Below, piece by piece: positions 15,081-27,999 of a stretch of DNA of 64,000 nt. The stretch is from Xenopus tropicalis (Eukaryota > Chordata > Amphibia > Anura > Pipidae). Location of the stretch: NCBI RefSeq assembly GCF_000004195.4, contig NC_030683.2, forward strand, positions 3,881,133-3,945,132, read 5' to 3'. A program made the position numbers and the translations under genes. The notes under the pieces were generated by a model that did not search any database, was not told the DNA's origin, and worked only from the letters and a program-made list of their open reading frames with translations. How positions within the stretch are numbered: position 1 is the first letter of the stretch; each line of letters starts with the position of its first letter.

Positions 15081-15560
15081 AGCATCCTTGTTACAAAAAA
15101 AAAAAAAAAAAAAGGAGGGCAGCCAATCAAAGCACTGCCCAGCCTAGCCAGTAATAAAACATAATATGACCCATTTAATACCCAACACAATGCAATTGTT
15201 GGTCTTTTACTGAAACTCTGGTTTTAAAGTGATGGTTCAGCTTTAAGTTAATCTCCAATCCTAAGCAACTTTTAAATTGGTCTTAATTATTTATTTTTTT
15301 TGAATCATTTGCTTTGTGAAACTACAGCTTGTTATTGCTACGTTTTAGTAATTATTTGTCTATTCAAGTGTTCCTCTAGTCTTTCATTCAAACCACACCC
15401 TGGTTGCTAAGGTAATTTGGATCCTAGCAACCAACAGCTGCTGAAACTTCAAACAGGAGAGCTGCTGAACACAAACTAAAGTAATTAAAAATCTGCAAAT
15501 AATATAAAAGGAAGACAAAATGCAAACTGAAAAAACCATTAAGACATTCATTGGGCCCAT
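15081..15560. mobile_element. Poly(A) tract and family A MITE copy 3 (degraded)
   Basis: A 19-base A run lies at 15094-15112. From about 15225 family A markers appear: CAGCTTTAAGTTAATC, GCAACTTTTAAATTGGTCTT, CCCTGGTTGCTAAGGTAATTTGG. The GGGGTCA core is missing, so it is an internally deleted copy. Confidence 0.6.
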
Positions 15561-15600
15561 TGCACAATTTTGCATTGAACCCTTCATAGTGGGGGTTTAG

Positions 15601-15674
15601 CGATATATATTATATATATATATATATATATACATACACACACACACACACATACACACATAGAGAGAGAGCGT
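15601..15674. repeat. Compound microsatellite (TA)n(CA)n(GA)n
   Basis: TA, then ACAC, then AGAGAG tracts in succession. Confidence 0.9.
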
Positions 15675-15924
15675 GATATCAAGCTCAGGTTAATGGTACA
15701 GAGACTATACTGTATGTTCCATAATGCCTGTGGGTGCTGTGAAAACAATGTGGAATAGAGAGTGTGTAAACAATGTAATTATTTACTGTACACGGCCCTT
15801 GATAAGATACTGGATTTAATTATCCAGGAAGCTTGTAATCACTGCACTAGTTCATAATATCTCCAAAGGTCACTATGCCTGACACATAGCAACTATCTCT
15901 GCGGCTTCCCACTAAACTCCATAA

Positions 15925-16221
15925 GGGCTCTGGCACACGGGGAGATTAGTCGCCCGCGACAAATCACCCTGTTCGCAGGCGACTAATCTCCCCGTGTTGC
16001 CATCAGTTGCCATCCCACCGGTGACAATGTAAGTCGTCGGTGGGATGGCACACACGGTGGCGCGATTTTGGCAAATCGATTTGCCGAAATCGCCTGCGCA
16101 GCGTGTGCCATCCCACCGACGACTTACATTGTCACCAGTGGGATGGCAATTCGAGGAGATTAGTCGCCCGCGAACAGGGAGATTTGTCGCGGGCGACTAA
16201 TCTCCCCGTGTGCCAGAGCCC
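15925..16221. mobile_element. Harbinger-like foldback MITE with TAA target duplication, copy 2
   Basis: The ends are GGGCTCTGGCACACGGGGAG and its inverse, flanked by TAA at 15922-15924 and 16222-16224. It has the same nested-palindrome layout as the copy at 8023 but is 42 bp shorter in the centre, so the two copies differ by an internal deletion or expansion. Confidence 0.87.
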
Positions 16222-16245
16222 TAAGAAAAAAGCAGATAGCGTGTC

Positions 16246-16567
16246 TTAAGGTCCCCATACACAGGCCAATTGTAGCTGCAATTCGGCAGCTTATCAGCCC
16301 ATGTAGGGGCAGGAACGAGGGGCATGCCTGACCGATATCTGGCCTGATATCGATCGGGAAGGTTGAAAGATTTAGTTGGATTGGGGACCGCAACCCCGTC
16401 CCCGAACCGACTGCCCCCATTATAATTCGACTGTTTGGCCCCAAACGATAGCATTAGCCTACATGTGCCCCGATATCGCCCACCCATAGGTGGGGATTTT
16501 AGAAGATGCACTCGCTTGGGTGACCTTGCCAAGCGAGTGGATCTTCATGTGTATGGGCACATTTACA
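16246..16567. mobile_element. Family B MITE, copy at 16.2 kb
   Basis: Runs from TTAAGGTCCCCATACACAGGCC to GTGTATGGGCACATTTA. It has internal CTGGCCTGATATCGATCGGG and AAGCGAGTGGATCTTC. Confidence 0.8.
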
Positions 16568-17435
16568 CTTGGTATGAGTTATATAGGGAATACGCAGTGA
16601 AGGACCATATCACAAACACTCCAATAGGCAGGGCCAGTCTTGGAGATGGGGGGGGGGGGGCATAGATTAATGGAGAAATGATTGTAATTTGGGCATGGCC
16701 CTCCAGCTACTGCAGTCCAATGCCAACTCTAAACTCTAGGAATCTTTTGGGGCCATAAGGGCTGGGGAACAACTTGAAACTGGGTTCCTTAAAAGCAAGG
16801 CACAGGGTGTTCTATACCCATATCTCATTAGAATTTCAAGGAACTGTTTACGTTACGAGAAAAAATGAGGCCAAGGATGTCACTAAGGAGCTGCAGGGAA
16901 ACTTTACATTTCCAGAACATCAAGGGGAATTTTGAAAGGAAAAGAAAATGAGACAAAACACATCACCATATACCAATTACAAGGACAATAAACCCTGGGC
17001 AGTTGTGTATCTAGAAAACAATAAATGACTCATGGGAGTAAAACACAGCTATTCACACACCTATAACATGCTTGGAGCAGGAAGGGGGTATTAGGGTATA
17101 TTGTATGGGCTGAGCTGAATAGAGGGGGGAAATAGGCAGAAATGATGGCAACTAAGCTTTAAATATCAACAATGGGAAATATTCGATCCTGGGTAAGGTT
17201 GCATGGTAGTCAACAACATATTCTGATTTTTTAGCACACTGCTAAATGTTCTATACCACTGCAAAAACACTGGTGAAGGGACACAGAGGGGATATCGGCA
17301 TGGAAACACTTAATTATGCATTTTGGTGCCAAAATCCGCTCCGTATCCCTGCACCCAGGCCGAGGCAATGGCCCCGAGTGCAGACACATCAGCTGTTTGG
17401 TGCTTCGGGGCAAATTCTTGGCCTGCCAATGGGTT
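16568..17435. other. No feature recognised
   Basis: A poly-G tract lies at about 16650-16661. The rest is unique-looking, with no exon-like open frame. Confidence 0.4.
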
Positions 17436-17606
17436 GTATTTATTAACATTGGAGACAAACATCACCGGCGATGTTGCCCATAGCAACCAATCAGCAATTA
17501 CATTTAAAGGGCCAGCTACAAGCTAGAAAACAAAAGCAAAGATCTGACTGGTTGCTATGGGCAACATCAGCGGTGATGCCTCCAATGTTAACCAATACAC
17601 CCCTAA
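17436..17606. mobile_element. MITE with inverted ends (GTATTTATTAACATTGGAG)
   Basis: Left arm GTATTTATTAACATTGGAG with CGGCGATGTTGCCCATAGC; right arm GGTTGCTATGGGCAACATC, GCCTCCAATGTTAACCAATAC. The arms of about 60 bp are imperfectly inverted around a short AT-rich centre. Confidence 0.75.
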
Positions 17607-18635
17607 AACGACACTGCGCACCTTAATGCACCGGTGCAGCTACGCAATGGTAAAACTGCCTTGCCCAGCCGGCTGGAATGTGCCGTAGCGCAGCTGCACT
17701 TTGTGCCTCTATAAATGCTTTCCCCAACTATGCACAATATACAAGGCCGCTCTGTTTCCACTGTACAGACCTCCATTATGCCGGGAGTTCTCGACAAAAT
17801 ACAGAGTAAAGCACCATGCAGTCTGTTATTATACTAGCACTTCTGCTGCACTGTTAGCCCTAAGCACCCGAACCATTCACCTGGTGCACTCACAGGAGGG
17901 CACACTCACACAGGAGGGCACACTCACACAGGAGGGCACACTCACACAGGAGGGCACACTGCTAAATGACTCTGGGGCACAGACACTTTCTTCACCAGCG
18001 ACCTTCAAAGGCTCTGTAACTCCCTTGCCCACGTATCCTTGCGAGTGACCATAGTTGGAAAGTAAATAACAGTTAAAACAAATAAAGAAGTTACTTTAGT
18101 TTCTAAGATGTCGGAAGTAGAATAGAGTGTCCGGGGGACATTTAGTAGCCGCAACAAAGTTGTCTTCACCCTAACACTACTCAAAACAGGTCAGGATAAG
18201 AAAAAACTCTACATATTTTTTGTTTGAGACCAACATCCCCATCATCTGGTGCTGTGCGACTGTTGACATTGTGTATGTGGCTTATAGGGAGAGACCTGTG
18301 CGCACACTTGTGACATTGTCAGGCTGTGTGCGTACAACCGTGCAGGGATGTATGTGCATATGTGATAGCGCCAGGGTTACAAGGAGACTGTAAAGGACTA
18401 ATAAACTGCAGTGGAGCCGACCTTGGCTACAATGACAAGGCACTATCACTGCTCCACATTTTTGTTAGAAGAACCAAAACATCTAATAGTGTTACACATT
18501 CAACCGCACAGTGTCACCCACAACCAGACCACTTGTCTCACTCACGGAGGGGTGTCACTCACATACGCACAGGGCCCAGGGCTTCTGGGTTACCTGCTCT
18601 GAATGACATGCAAGCAAGAACCCACTCAGAAACTC
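17607..18635. other. Mostly unassigned; contains a small 17-18 bp tandem
   Basis: Four copies of an 18-bp GGGCACACTCACACAGGA-type unit lie at about 17886-17960. AGTTGTCTTCACCCTAA at 18158-18174 is a stub of family C. From 18490 on, degenerate precursors of the big minisatellite unit (CTCACTCACGG, TCTCTCATACGCAGC) can be seen. Confidence 0.5.
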
Positions 18636-21600
18636 TGTGCTCTCTCATACGCAGCCAGCCCTACGGTATCTCTCTCACACAGTGAGCCCTACGGTATCTC
18701 TCTCACACAGCGAGCCCTACGGTATCTCTCTCTCACACAGTGAGCCCTACGGTATCTCTCTCTCACACAGTGAGCCCTACGGTATCTCTCTCTCACACAG
18801 TGAGCCCTACGGTATCTCTCTCTCACACAGTGAGCCCTACGGTATCTCTCTCACACAGTGAGCCCTATGGTCTCTCTCTCTTACACAGTGAGCCCTATGG
18901 TATCTCTCTCACACAGTGAGCCCTATGGTATCTCTCTCACACAGTGAGCCCTATGGTATCTCTCTCAACACAGTGAGCCCTATGGTATCTCTCTCACACA
19001 GTGAGCCCTATGGTATCTCTCCCCCCTATTCTCACACAGTGAGCCCTATGGTATCTCTCTCTCACACAGTGAGCCCTATGGTATCTCTCTCTCACACAGT
19101 GAGCCCTATGGTATCTCTCTCTCACACAGTGAGCCCTATGGTATCTCTCTCTCACACAGTGAGCCCTATGGTACTCTCTCTCACACAGTGAGCCCTATGG
19201 TATCTCTCTCTCACACAGTGAGCCTATGTATCTCTCTCTCACACAGTGAGCCCTATGGTATCTCTCTCTCACACAGTGAGCCCTATGGTATCTCTCTCTC
19301 ACACAGTGAGCCCTATGGTATCTCCTCTCACACGTGAGCCCTATGGTATTCTTCTCTCACACAGTGAGCCCTATGGTATCTCTCTCTCACACAGTGAGCC
19401 CTAGGTATCTCTCTCTCACACAGTGAGCCTATGGTATCTCTCTCTTCACACAGTGAGCCCTATGGTATCTCTCTCACCAGTGAGCCCTATGGTATCTCTC
19501 TCACACTCAGTGAGCCCTATGGTATCTCTCTCACACAGTGAGCCCTATGGTATCTCTCTCACACACAGTGAGCCCTATGGTATCTCTCTCACACAGTGAG
19601 CCCTATGGTATCTCTCCTCACACAGTGAGCCCTATGGTAGCTCTCTCTCACACAGTGAGCCCTATGGTATCTCGTCTCACACAGTGAGCCCTATGGTATC
19701 TCTCTCTCACACAGTGAGCCCTATGGTATCTCTCTCTCACACAGTGAGCCCTATGGTAATCCTCTCAAGGGCCTAATGGTATCTCGCACACAGTGAGCCC
19801 TATGGTATCTCTCTCTCACACAGTGAGCCCTATGGTATCTCTCTCTCACACAGTGAGCCCTATGGTATCTCTTCCACACAGTGAGCCCTATGGTATCTCT
19901 CTCTCACACCAGTGAGCCCTATGGTATCTCTCTCAACCACAGTGAGCCCTATGGTATCTCTCTCTCACACAGTGAGCCCTATGGTATCTCTCTCACACAG
20001 TGAGCCCTATGGTATCTCTCTCTCACACAGTGAGCCCTATGGTATCTCTCTCTCACACAGTGAGCCCTATGGTATCTCTCTCCACACAGTGAGCCCTATG
20101 GTATCTCTCTCACACAGTGAGCCCTATGGTATCCTCTCTCACACAGTGAGCCCTATGGTATCTCTCTCACACAGTGAGCCCTATGGTATCTCTCTCACAC
20201 AGTGAGCCCTATGGTATCTCTCTCACACAGTGAGCCCTATGGTATCTCTCTCTCACACAGTGAGCCCTATGGTATCTCTCTCTCACACAGTGAGCCCTAT
20301 GGTATCTCTCTCTCACACAGTGAGCCCTATGGTATCTCTCTCTCTCACAGTGAGCCCTATGGTATCTCTCTCACACAGTGAGCCCTATGGTATCTCTCTC
20401 ACACAGTGAGCCCTATGGTATCTCTCTCACACAGTGAGCCCTATGGTATCTCTCTCTCACAGTGAGGCCTATGGTATCTCTCTCAACACAGTGAGCCCTA
20501 TGGTATCCTCTCTCACACAGTGAGCCTATGGTATCTCTCTCTCACACAGTGAGCCCTATGGTATCTCTCTCCACAGTGAGCCCTACTCTCTCTCACACAG
20601 TGAGCCCTATGGTATCTCTCTCACACAGTGAGCCCTATGGTATCTCTCTCACACAGTGAGCCCTATGGTATCTCTCTAATGGTATCTCTCTCACACAGTA
20701 TCTCTCTCACACAGTGAGCCCTATGGTATCTCTCTCACACAGTGAGCCCTATGGTATCTCTCACAGTGAGCCCTATGGTATCTCTCTCACACAGTGAGCC
20801 CTATGGTATCTCTCTCTCACAGTGAGCCCTATGGTATCTCTCTCTCACACAGTGAGCCCTATGGTATCTCTCTCTCACACAGTGAGCCCTATGGTATCTC
20901 TCTCACACAGTGAGCCCTATGGTATCTCTCTCAACACAGTGAGCCCTATGGTATCTCTCTCACACAGTGAGCCCTATGGTATCTCTCTCTCTCACAGTGA
21001 GCCCTATGGTATCTCTCCTCACACAGTGAGCCCTATGGTATCTCTCTCACACAGTGAGCCCTATGGTATCTCTTCTCTCTCAACAGTGAGCCCTATGGTA
21101 TCTCTCTCACACAGTGAGCCCTATGGTATCTCTCTCACACAGTGAGCCCTATGGTATCTCTCTCACACAGTGAGCCCTATGGTATCTCTCTCTCCTCACA
21201 GTGAGCCCTATGGTATCTCTCTCACACAGTGAGCCCTATGGTATCTCTCTCTCACACAGTGAGCCCTATGGTATCTCTCCTCACACAGTGAGCCCTATGG
21301 TATCTCTCTCTCTCACAGTGAGCCCTATGGTATCTCTCTCACACAGTGAGCCCTATGGTATCTCTCTCACACAGTGAGCCCTATGGTATCTCTCTCACAC
21401 AGTGAGCCCTATGGTATCCTCTCCAGGGCCCTTTCTCTCTCACACAGTGAGCCCTATGGTATCTCTCTCACACAGTGAGCCCTATGGTATCTCTCTCACA
21501 CACAGTGAGCCCTATGGTATCTCTCTCACACAGTGAGCCCTATGGTATCTCTCTCACACAGTGAGCCCTATGGTGGTCTCTCTCACACAGTGAGGTGAGC

Positions 21601-24600
21601 CCTATGGTATCTCTCTCTCACACAGTGAGCCCTATGGTATCTCTCACACAGTGAGCCCTATGGTATCTCTCACACACAGTGAGCCCTATGGTATCTCTCT
21701 CACACAGTGAGCCCTATGGTATCTCTCTCAGTGAGCCCTATGGTATCTCTCTCACACAGTGAGCCCTATGGTATCTCTCTCTGTGAGCCCTATGGTATCT
21801 CTCTCTCACACAGTGAGCCCTATGGTATCTCTCTCACACAGTGAGCCCTATGGTATCTCTCTCTCACACAGTGAGCCCTATGGTATCTCTCTCTCACACA
21901 GTGAGCCCTATGGTATCTCTCTCACACAGTGAGCCCTATGGTATCTCTCACACAGTGAGCCTATGGTATCTCTCTCTCAACAGTGAGCCCTAATGGTATC
22001 AATCTCTCTCACACAGTGAGCCCTATGGTATCTTCTCTCAACACAGTGAGCCCTATGGTATCTCTCTGACACAGTGAGCCCTATGGTATCTCTCTCTCAC
22101 ACAGTGAGCCCTATGGTAATCTCTCTCTCCACAGTGAGCCCTATGGTATCTCTCTCACACAGTGAGCCCTATGGTATCTCTCACACAGTGAGCCCTATGG
22201 TATCTCTCTCACACAGTGAGCCCTATGTATCTCTCTCACACAGGAGCCTATGTATCTCTCTCACACAGTGAGCCCTATGGTAATCTCTCTCACACAGTGA
22301 GCCCTATGGTATCTCTCTCTCAACACAGTGAGCCCTATGGTATCTCTCTCTCACACAGTGAGCCCTATGGTATCTCTCTCTCACACAGTGAGCCCTATGG
22401 TATCTCTCTCACACACAGTGGAGCCTATGGTATCTCTCTCACACAGTGAGGCCCTATGGTATCTCTCTCTCACACAGTGAGCCCTATGGTATCTCTCTCT
22501 CACACAGTGAGCCCTATGGTATCTCTCTCACCAGTGAGCCTATGGTATCTCTCTCACACAGTGAGCCCTATGGTATCTCTCTCACACACAGTGAGCCCTA
22601 TGGTATCTCTCTCACCACAGTGAGCCCTATGGTATCTCTCTCACACAGTGAGCCCTATGGTATCTCTCTCACACAGTGAGCCCTATGGTATCTCTCTCTC
22701 ACACAGTGAGCCCTATGGTATCTCTCTCTCTCACAGTGAGCCCTATGGTATCTCTCTCTCACACAGTGAGCCCTAATGGTATCTCTCTCACACAGTGAGC
22801 CCTATGGTATCTCTCTCTCACACAGTGAGCCCTATGGTATCTCTCTCTCACACAGTGAGCCCTATGGTATCTCTCTCTCACACAGTGAGCCCTATGGTAT
22901 CTCTCTCTCTCACAGTGAGCCCTATGGTATCTCTCTCTCTCACAGTGAGCCCTATGGGTATCTCTCTCTCTCACAGTGAGCCCTATGGTATCTCTCTCAC
23001 ACAGTGAGCCCTATGGTATCTCTCTCTCACACAGTGAGCCCTATGGTAATCTCTCTCTCACACAGTGAGCCCTATGGTATCTCTCTCTCTCTCACAGTGA
23101 GCCCTATGGTATCTCTCTCTCACACAGTGAGCCCTATGGTATCTCTCTCTCACACAGTGAGCCCTATGGTATCTCTCTCACACAGTGAGCCCTATGGTAT
23201 CTCTCTCACACAGTGAGCCCTATGGTATCTCTCTCACACAGTGAGCCCTATGGTATCTCTCTCACACAGTGAGCCCTATGGTATCTCTCTCACACAGTGA
23301 GCCCTATGGTATCTCTCTCACACACAGTGAGCCCTATGGTATCTCTCTCACACAGTGAGCCTATGGTATCTCTCTCACACAGTGAGCCCTATGGTATCTC
23401 TTCTCACACAGTGAGCCCTATGGTATCTCTCTCTCACACAGTGAGCCCTATGGTATCTCTCTCACACAGTGAGCCCTATGGTATCTCTCTCACACAGTGA
23501 GCCCTATGGTATCTCTCTCACACAGTGAGCCTATGGTATCTCTCCTCACACACAGTGAGCCCTATGGTATCTCTCTCACCACAGTGAGCCCTATGGTATC
23601 TCTCTCACACAGTGAGCCCTATGGTATCTCTCTCTCTCACATGAGCCTATGGTATCTCTCTCACACAGTGAGCCCTATGGTATCTCTCTCTCTCACAGTG
23701 AGCCCTATGGTATCTCTCCTCACACAGTGAGCCCTATGGTATCTCTCTCTCACACAGTGGCCTTGGTATCTCTCTCTACACAGTGAGCCCTATGGGTATC
23801 TCTTCTCACACAGTGAGCCCTATGGTATCTCTCTCACACACAGTGAGCCCTATGGTATCTCTCTCTCACACAGTGAGCCCTATGGTATCTCTTCTTCACA
23901 CACAGTGAGCCCTATGGTATCTCTCTCTCACACAGTGAGCCCTATGGTATCTCTCTCACACAGTGAGCCCTATGGTATCTCTCTCACACAGTGAGCCCTA
24001 TGGTATCTCTCTCTCACACAGTGAAGCCCTATGGTATCTCTCTCTCACACAGTGAGCCCTATGGTATCTCTCTCACACAGTGAGCCCTATGGTATCTCTC
24101 TCACACAGTGAGCCCTATGGTATCTCTCTCTCACACAGTGAGCCCTATGGTATCTCTCTCTCACACAGTGAGCCCTATGGTATCTCTCTCTCACACAGTG
24201 AGCCCTATGGTATCTCTCTCTCACACAGTGAGCCCTATGGTATCTCTCTCACACACAGTGAGCCCTATGGTATCTCTCTCTCACACAGTGAGCCCTATGG
24301 TATCTCTCTCACACACAGTGAGCCCTATGGTATCTCTCTCTCACACAGTGAGGCCCTATGGTATCTCTCTCACACACAGTGAGCCCTATGGTATCTCTCT
24401 CTCACACAGTGAGCCCTATGGTATCTCTCTCACACAGTGAGCCCTATGGTATCTCTCTCTCACACAGTGAGCCCTATGGTATCTCTCTCACACACAGTGA
24501 GCCCTATGGTATCTCTCTCACACACAGTGAGCCCTATGGTATCTCTCTCACACACAGTGAGCCCTATGGTATCTCTCTCACACAGTGAGCCCTATGGTAT

Positions 24601-25130
24601 CTCTCTCTCACAGTGAGCCCTATGGTATCTCTCTCTCACACAGTGAGCCCTATGGTATCTCTCTCTCTCACAGTGAGCCCTATGGTATCTCTCTCTCACA
24701 CAGTGAGCCCTATGGTATCTCTCTCTCACACAGTGAGCCCTATGGTATCTCTCTCTCTCACAGTGAGCCCTATGGTATCTCTCTCTCACACAGTGAGCCC
24801 TATGGTATCTCTCTCACACAGTGAGCCCTATGGTATCTCTCTCTCACACAGTGAGCCCTATGGTATCTCTCTCTCACACAGTGAGCCCTATGGTATCTCT
24901 CTCTCTCACAGTGAGCCCTATGGTATCTCTCTCTCACACAGTGAGCCCTATGGTATCTCTCTCTCACACAGTGAGCCCTATGGTATCTCTCTCTCACACA
25001 GTGAGCCCTATGGTATCTCTCTCACACAGTGAGCCCTATGGTATCTCTCTCTCACACAGTGAGCCCTATGGTATCTCTCTCTCACACAGTGAGCCCTATG
25101 GTATCTCTCTCTCACACAGTGAGCCGTATA
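18636..25130. repeat. Giant minisatellite, 28-30 bp unit, roughly 220 copies
   Basis: The unit is CTCTCTCTCACACAG followed by TGAGCCCTATGGTAT. Its length varies mostly through the number of CT and CA steps. The leftmost units (18660-18850) read CCCTACGG, all later ones CCCTATGG. The right edge decays into CCGTATAGTGTCTC at about 25125. Units of 30 bp keep frames open in several registers on both strands, which explains the long Ser/His/Pro-rich frames; they are not genes. By position the array falls in the inferred first intron of ccdc186. The middle, about 19.2-23.9 kb, is full of single-base indels that the edges lack. Confidence 0.97.
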
Positions 25131-25199
25131 GTGTCTCTAATACACACTCAGCCCTGTGGTGTCTCAGACAAAACCGGACGGCAACACAAGCACAAACGC

Positions 25200-25460
25200 G
25201 GGTATAAAGCTGTTAAGCGCCTGGTACCTTCGGGTTTCCCTTTCCCGTTTCCCCCTTGGGGCTTTCCAGTCCCGGCTCGGCCGCTCACTGCGGATCCATC
25301 GCAGCAGCACTCACTGACACATCAACAAAGATGGCCGCCATGCCGTCAGCGGCCGCACGGGGTTCAACCAATCACCGGCTCCCTACCTGTGACGTCAGAG
25401 CACACCTTCCCCCGCCCCTGCAAGGTGACTGCAGATTAACCACTTCCCTGCTGGGGGCGT
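25200..25460 (-). promoter_or_regulatory. Probable ccdc186 promoter and non-coding first exon
   Basis: GC- and CpG-rich stretch in an AT-rich setting. Read on the minus strand the order is TGACGTCA (CRE, about 25391), ATTGG (CCAAT box, about 25370), then GGCGGCCATCTTTG (YY1-like, about 25335), and then a possible donor TCA|GTGAGT near 25310. That order suits a minus-directed start near 25350, 15 kb upstream of the first coding exon of ccdc186. The motifs are seen; the start site and exon are inferred. Confidence 0.55.
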
Positions 25461-25664
25461 GAGAGGAACTCCTGAGTGAGCTGCAGTCTAGAAAGGGAGA
25501 TAAAGGTCAGCAGCACAAAAAGCCTTCAATCTCCCTGTTATATTATTCCACTATTCTATAACTATATTATGTGTGTGGCAGGCATATGTATAACTGATAC
25601 CGCTTGACACACTTCAGGCTCAGTCAAATTGGTCTCAACTCCTGGTAGGGTACACACAGGGTAG

Positions 25665-26879
25665 TACAGGTATCAGACCCCTTATCCAGAAACCCATTAT
25701 CCAGAAAGTTCCAAATTACTGTAAGGTCATCTTCCACAGACTCCATTTTAATTAAATAATTTCCTCTGGTTTCCTCTGTTATAATAAAACTACCTTGTAG
25801 TTGATCCCAACTAAGATATAATTACCCCTTATTGGGGCAGAACAGCCCTATTGGGTTTATTTCATGGTTAAATGATTCCCTTTTCTCTGTAATAATAAAA
25901 CAGTACCTGTACTTGATCCCAACTAAGATATAATTACCCCTTATTGGGGCAGAACAGCCCTATTGGGTTTATTTCATGGTTAAATGATTCCCTTTTCTCT
26001 GTAATAATAAAACAGTACCTGTACTTGATCCCAACTAAGATATAATTACCCCTTATTGGGGCAGAACAGCCCTATTGGGTTTATTTCATGGTTAAATGAT
26101 TCCCTTTTCTCTGTAATAATAAAACAGTACCTGTACTTGATCCCAACTAAGATATAATTACCCCTTATTGGGGGCAGAACAGCCCTATTGGGTTTATTTA
26201 ATGGTTAAATGATTCCCTTTTCTCTGTAATAATAAAACAGTACCTGTACTTGATCCCAACTAAGATATAATTACCCCTTATTGGGGCAGAACAGCCCTAT
26301 TGGGTTTATTTCATGGTTAAATGATTCCCTTTTCTCTGTAATAATAAAACAGTACCTGTACTTGATCCCAACTAAGATATAATTACCCCTTATTGGGGCA
26401 GAACAGCCCTATTGGGTTTATTTCATGGTTAAATGATTCCCTTTTCTCTGTAATAATAAAACAGTACCTGTACTTGATCCCAACTAAGATATAATTACCC
26501 CTTATTGGGGGCAGAACAGCCCTATTGGGTTTATTTCATGGTTAAATGATTCCCTTTTCTCTGTAATAATAAAACAGTACCTGTACTTGATCCCAACTAA
26601 GATATAATTACCCCTTATTGGGGGCAGAACAGCCCTATTGGGTTTATTTCATGGTTAAATGATTCCCTTTTCTCTGTAATAATAAAACAGTACCTGTACT
26701 TGATCCCAACTAAGATATAATTAACCCTTATTGGAGTCAAAATAATCCTATTGGGTTTAATTACTGTTTAAATAATTTTTTTTCACAGACTTAAGGTAGG
26801 AGATCCTAATTATGGAAAGACCCCTTATCTTGAAAACCCCAGGTCTCGAGCATTCTGGATAACGGGTCCCATACCTGTA
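25665..26879 (+). mobile_element. TA-flanked MITE with internal 112-bp tandem expansion
   Basis: The ends TACAGGTATCAGACCCC then TTATCCAGAA and GAGCATTCTGGATAACGGG then TCCCATACCTGTA are inverted repeats flanked by TA, as in Tc1/mariner-type MITEs. Inside, one 112-bp segment (AAGATATAATTACCCC, GGGGGCAGAACAGCC, ATGATTCCCTTTTCTCTG, AATAAAACAGTACCTG) is repeated about 8.5 times at 25803-26760. Single copies of that segment are part of the unexpanded element. Confidence 0.82.
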
Positions 26880-27999
26880 CTGGGGTGTGCCAGGCCCTAT
26901 ACTGTCAGCCTTGTCACCGCAGGGTATTAACTTTTGCTGGTCTCTTCATTGGACAGTGCCGGTTTGTAATGACGGTGCCCATAGGCCGCCCTCCCCTCAG
27001 TATCGCATCCATTTTTAAAAAAAAAAATTTAAAGTATAATTTTTATTGTTTTAGTATAGCTTAAAGAAAGAGGAAAAAGATAGGGAGGAGAGGGAGCAAC
27101 GGAAATACACAGTAGTTGTGACACATATCAAGTTTACATACTGTGGCTTTCCATAATAATAATATTATCATACTCTGTACTTTGTACTAGGGTTACATGT
27201 CCACTGGTTTGGATTTAAGGGCAGCCACAAGCTTCCTATGTGAGTCTGATGGAGAGGAGGGATGAGTTGATAGGGGTCTGCCATATTTTCGCTGAGGGAC
27301 CGTTGCTTCCCATCCAGTTTTATATTATCGCTTTCTTTGCATAATATAAAATGGTCCTAGCCAGTGATATTAGGGAACTCCAAGTTGTCGACTGTGTATT
27401 TGATTATCTTGGAGTATTGCATCCATTCAGCGCACAGAGCACTGGGGACAGGACGGGCTGAAGTTTTCTGTGCATTCTCTTCCCAGTGCTCCCTATGCAA
27501 GCGAAGTTTAGGTGCGGCTGGGTGGCATGATGCGGCGATCAGCCTGAGTCCTGCCCGGTTTTCCTAACTTGGGAAACCGGGCAGGAGGTTTTGACCCGGA
27601 TAACCCTTCAGAAAATTGGGCTGGCAACCATATCCCTAAATTTGTGCCACCTTAGGCCCGGGCCTGTGTGGCCTCACCACAAATCTGTCCTGTCGTTGGG
27701 GCCTCTGACTGCTCTACTAACTACCTGGTATTGCCAGTGCTACCCAGCCCATATTTGACCAACCTAGCCACCAAATCGACAGCTAGGGCTTGTTCCAGTA
27801 TTATTAATTTCCCCACAACATAAATGGCGATAAATCTGTAAGGGTGGCAACCCCATAATACCTCCCTTCCCTGACTCATTCCATGGCTGATCAGCCCCTT
27901 TTTAAATAGATATGTATAAATTATAGAGAACCTCGCACTACAGTGATCTGTTTTGGGTGCACAGTATTTAGGGTTTTGACATGTAGTATATCGTGTTAT
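26880..27999. other. Unassigned intergenic sequence
   Basis: An A/T-rich step at 27016-27035 followed by AGAAAGAGGAAAAAG.. looks like the reversed 3' end of an old retroposon, but no open frame supports this. Open frames at 27364-27567 and 27721-28026 show no domain. Confidence 0.35.

Noticed and set aside
18636..25130. CRISPR-like array
   Set aside because: Units are contiguous without unique spacers and the DNA is vertebrate.
18637..25207. Many 60-140-codon open frames with SHTVSPMVSL or RERYHRAHCV periodicity
   Set aside because: They follow from a 28-30 bp repeat that is stop-free in several frames on both strands; no start context, splice sites or non-repeat sequence supports a gene.
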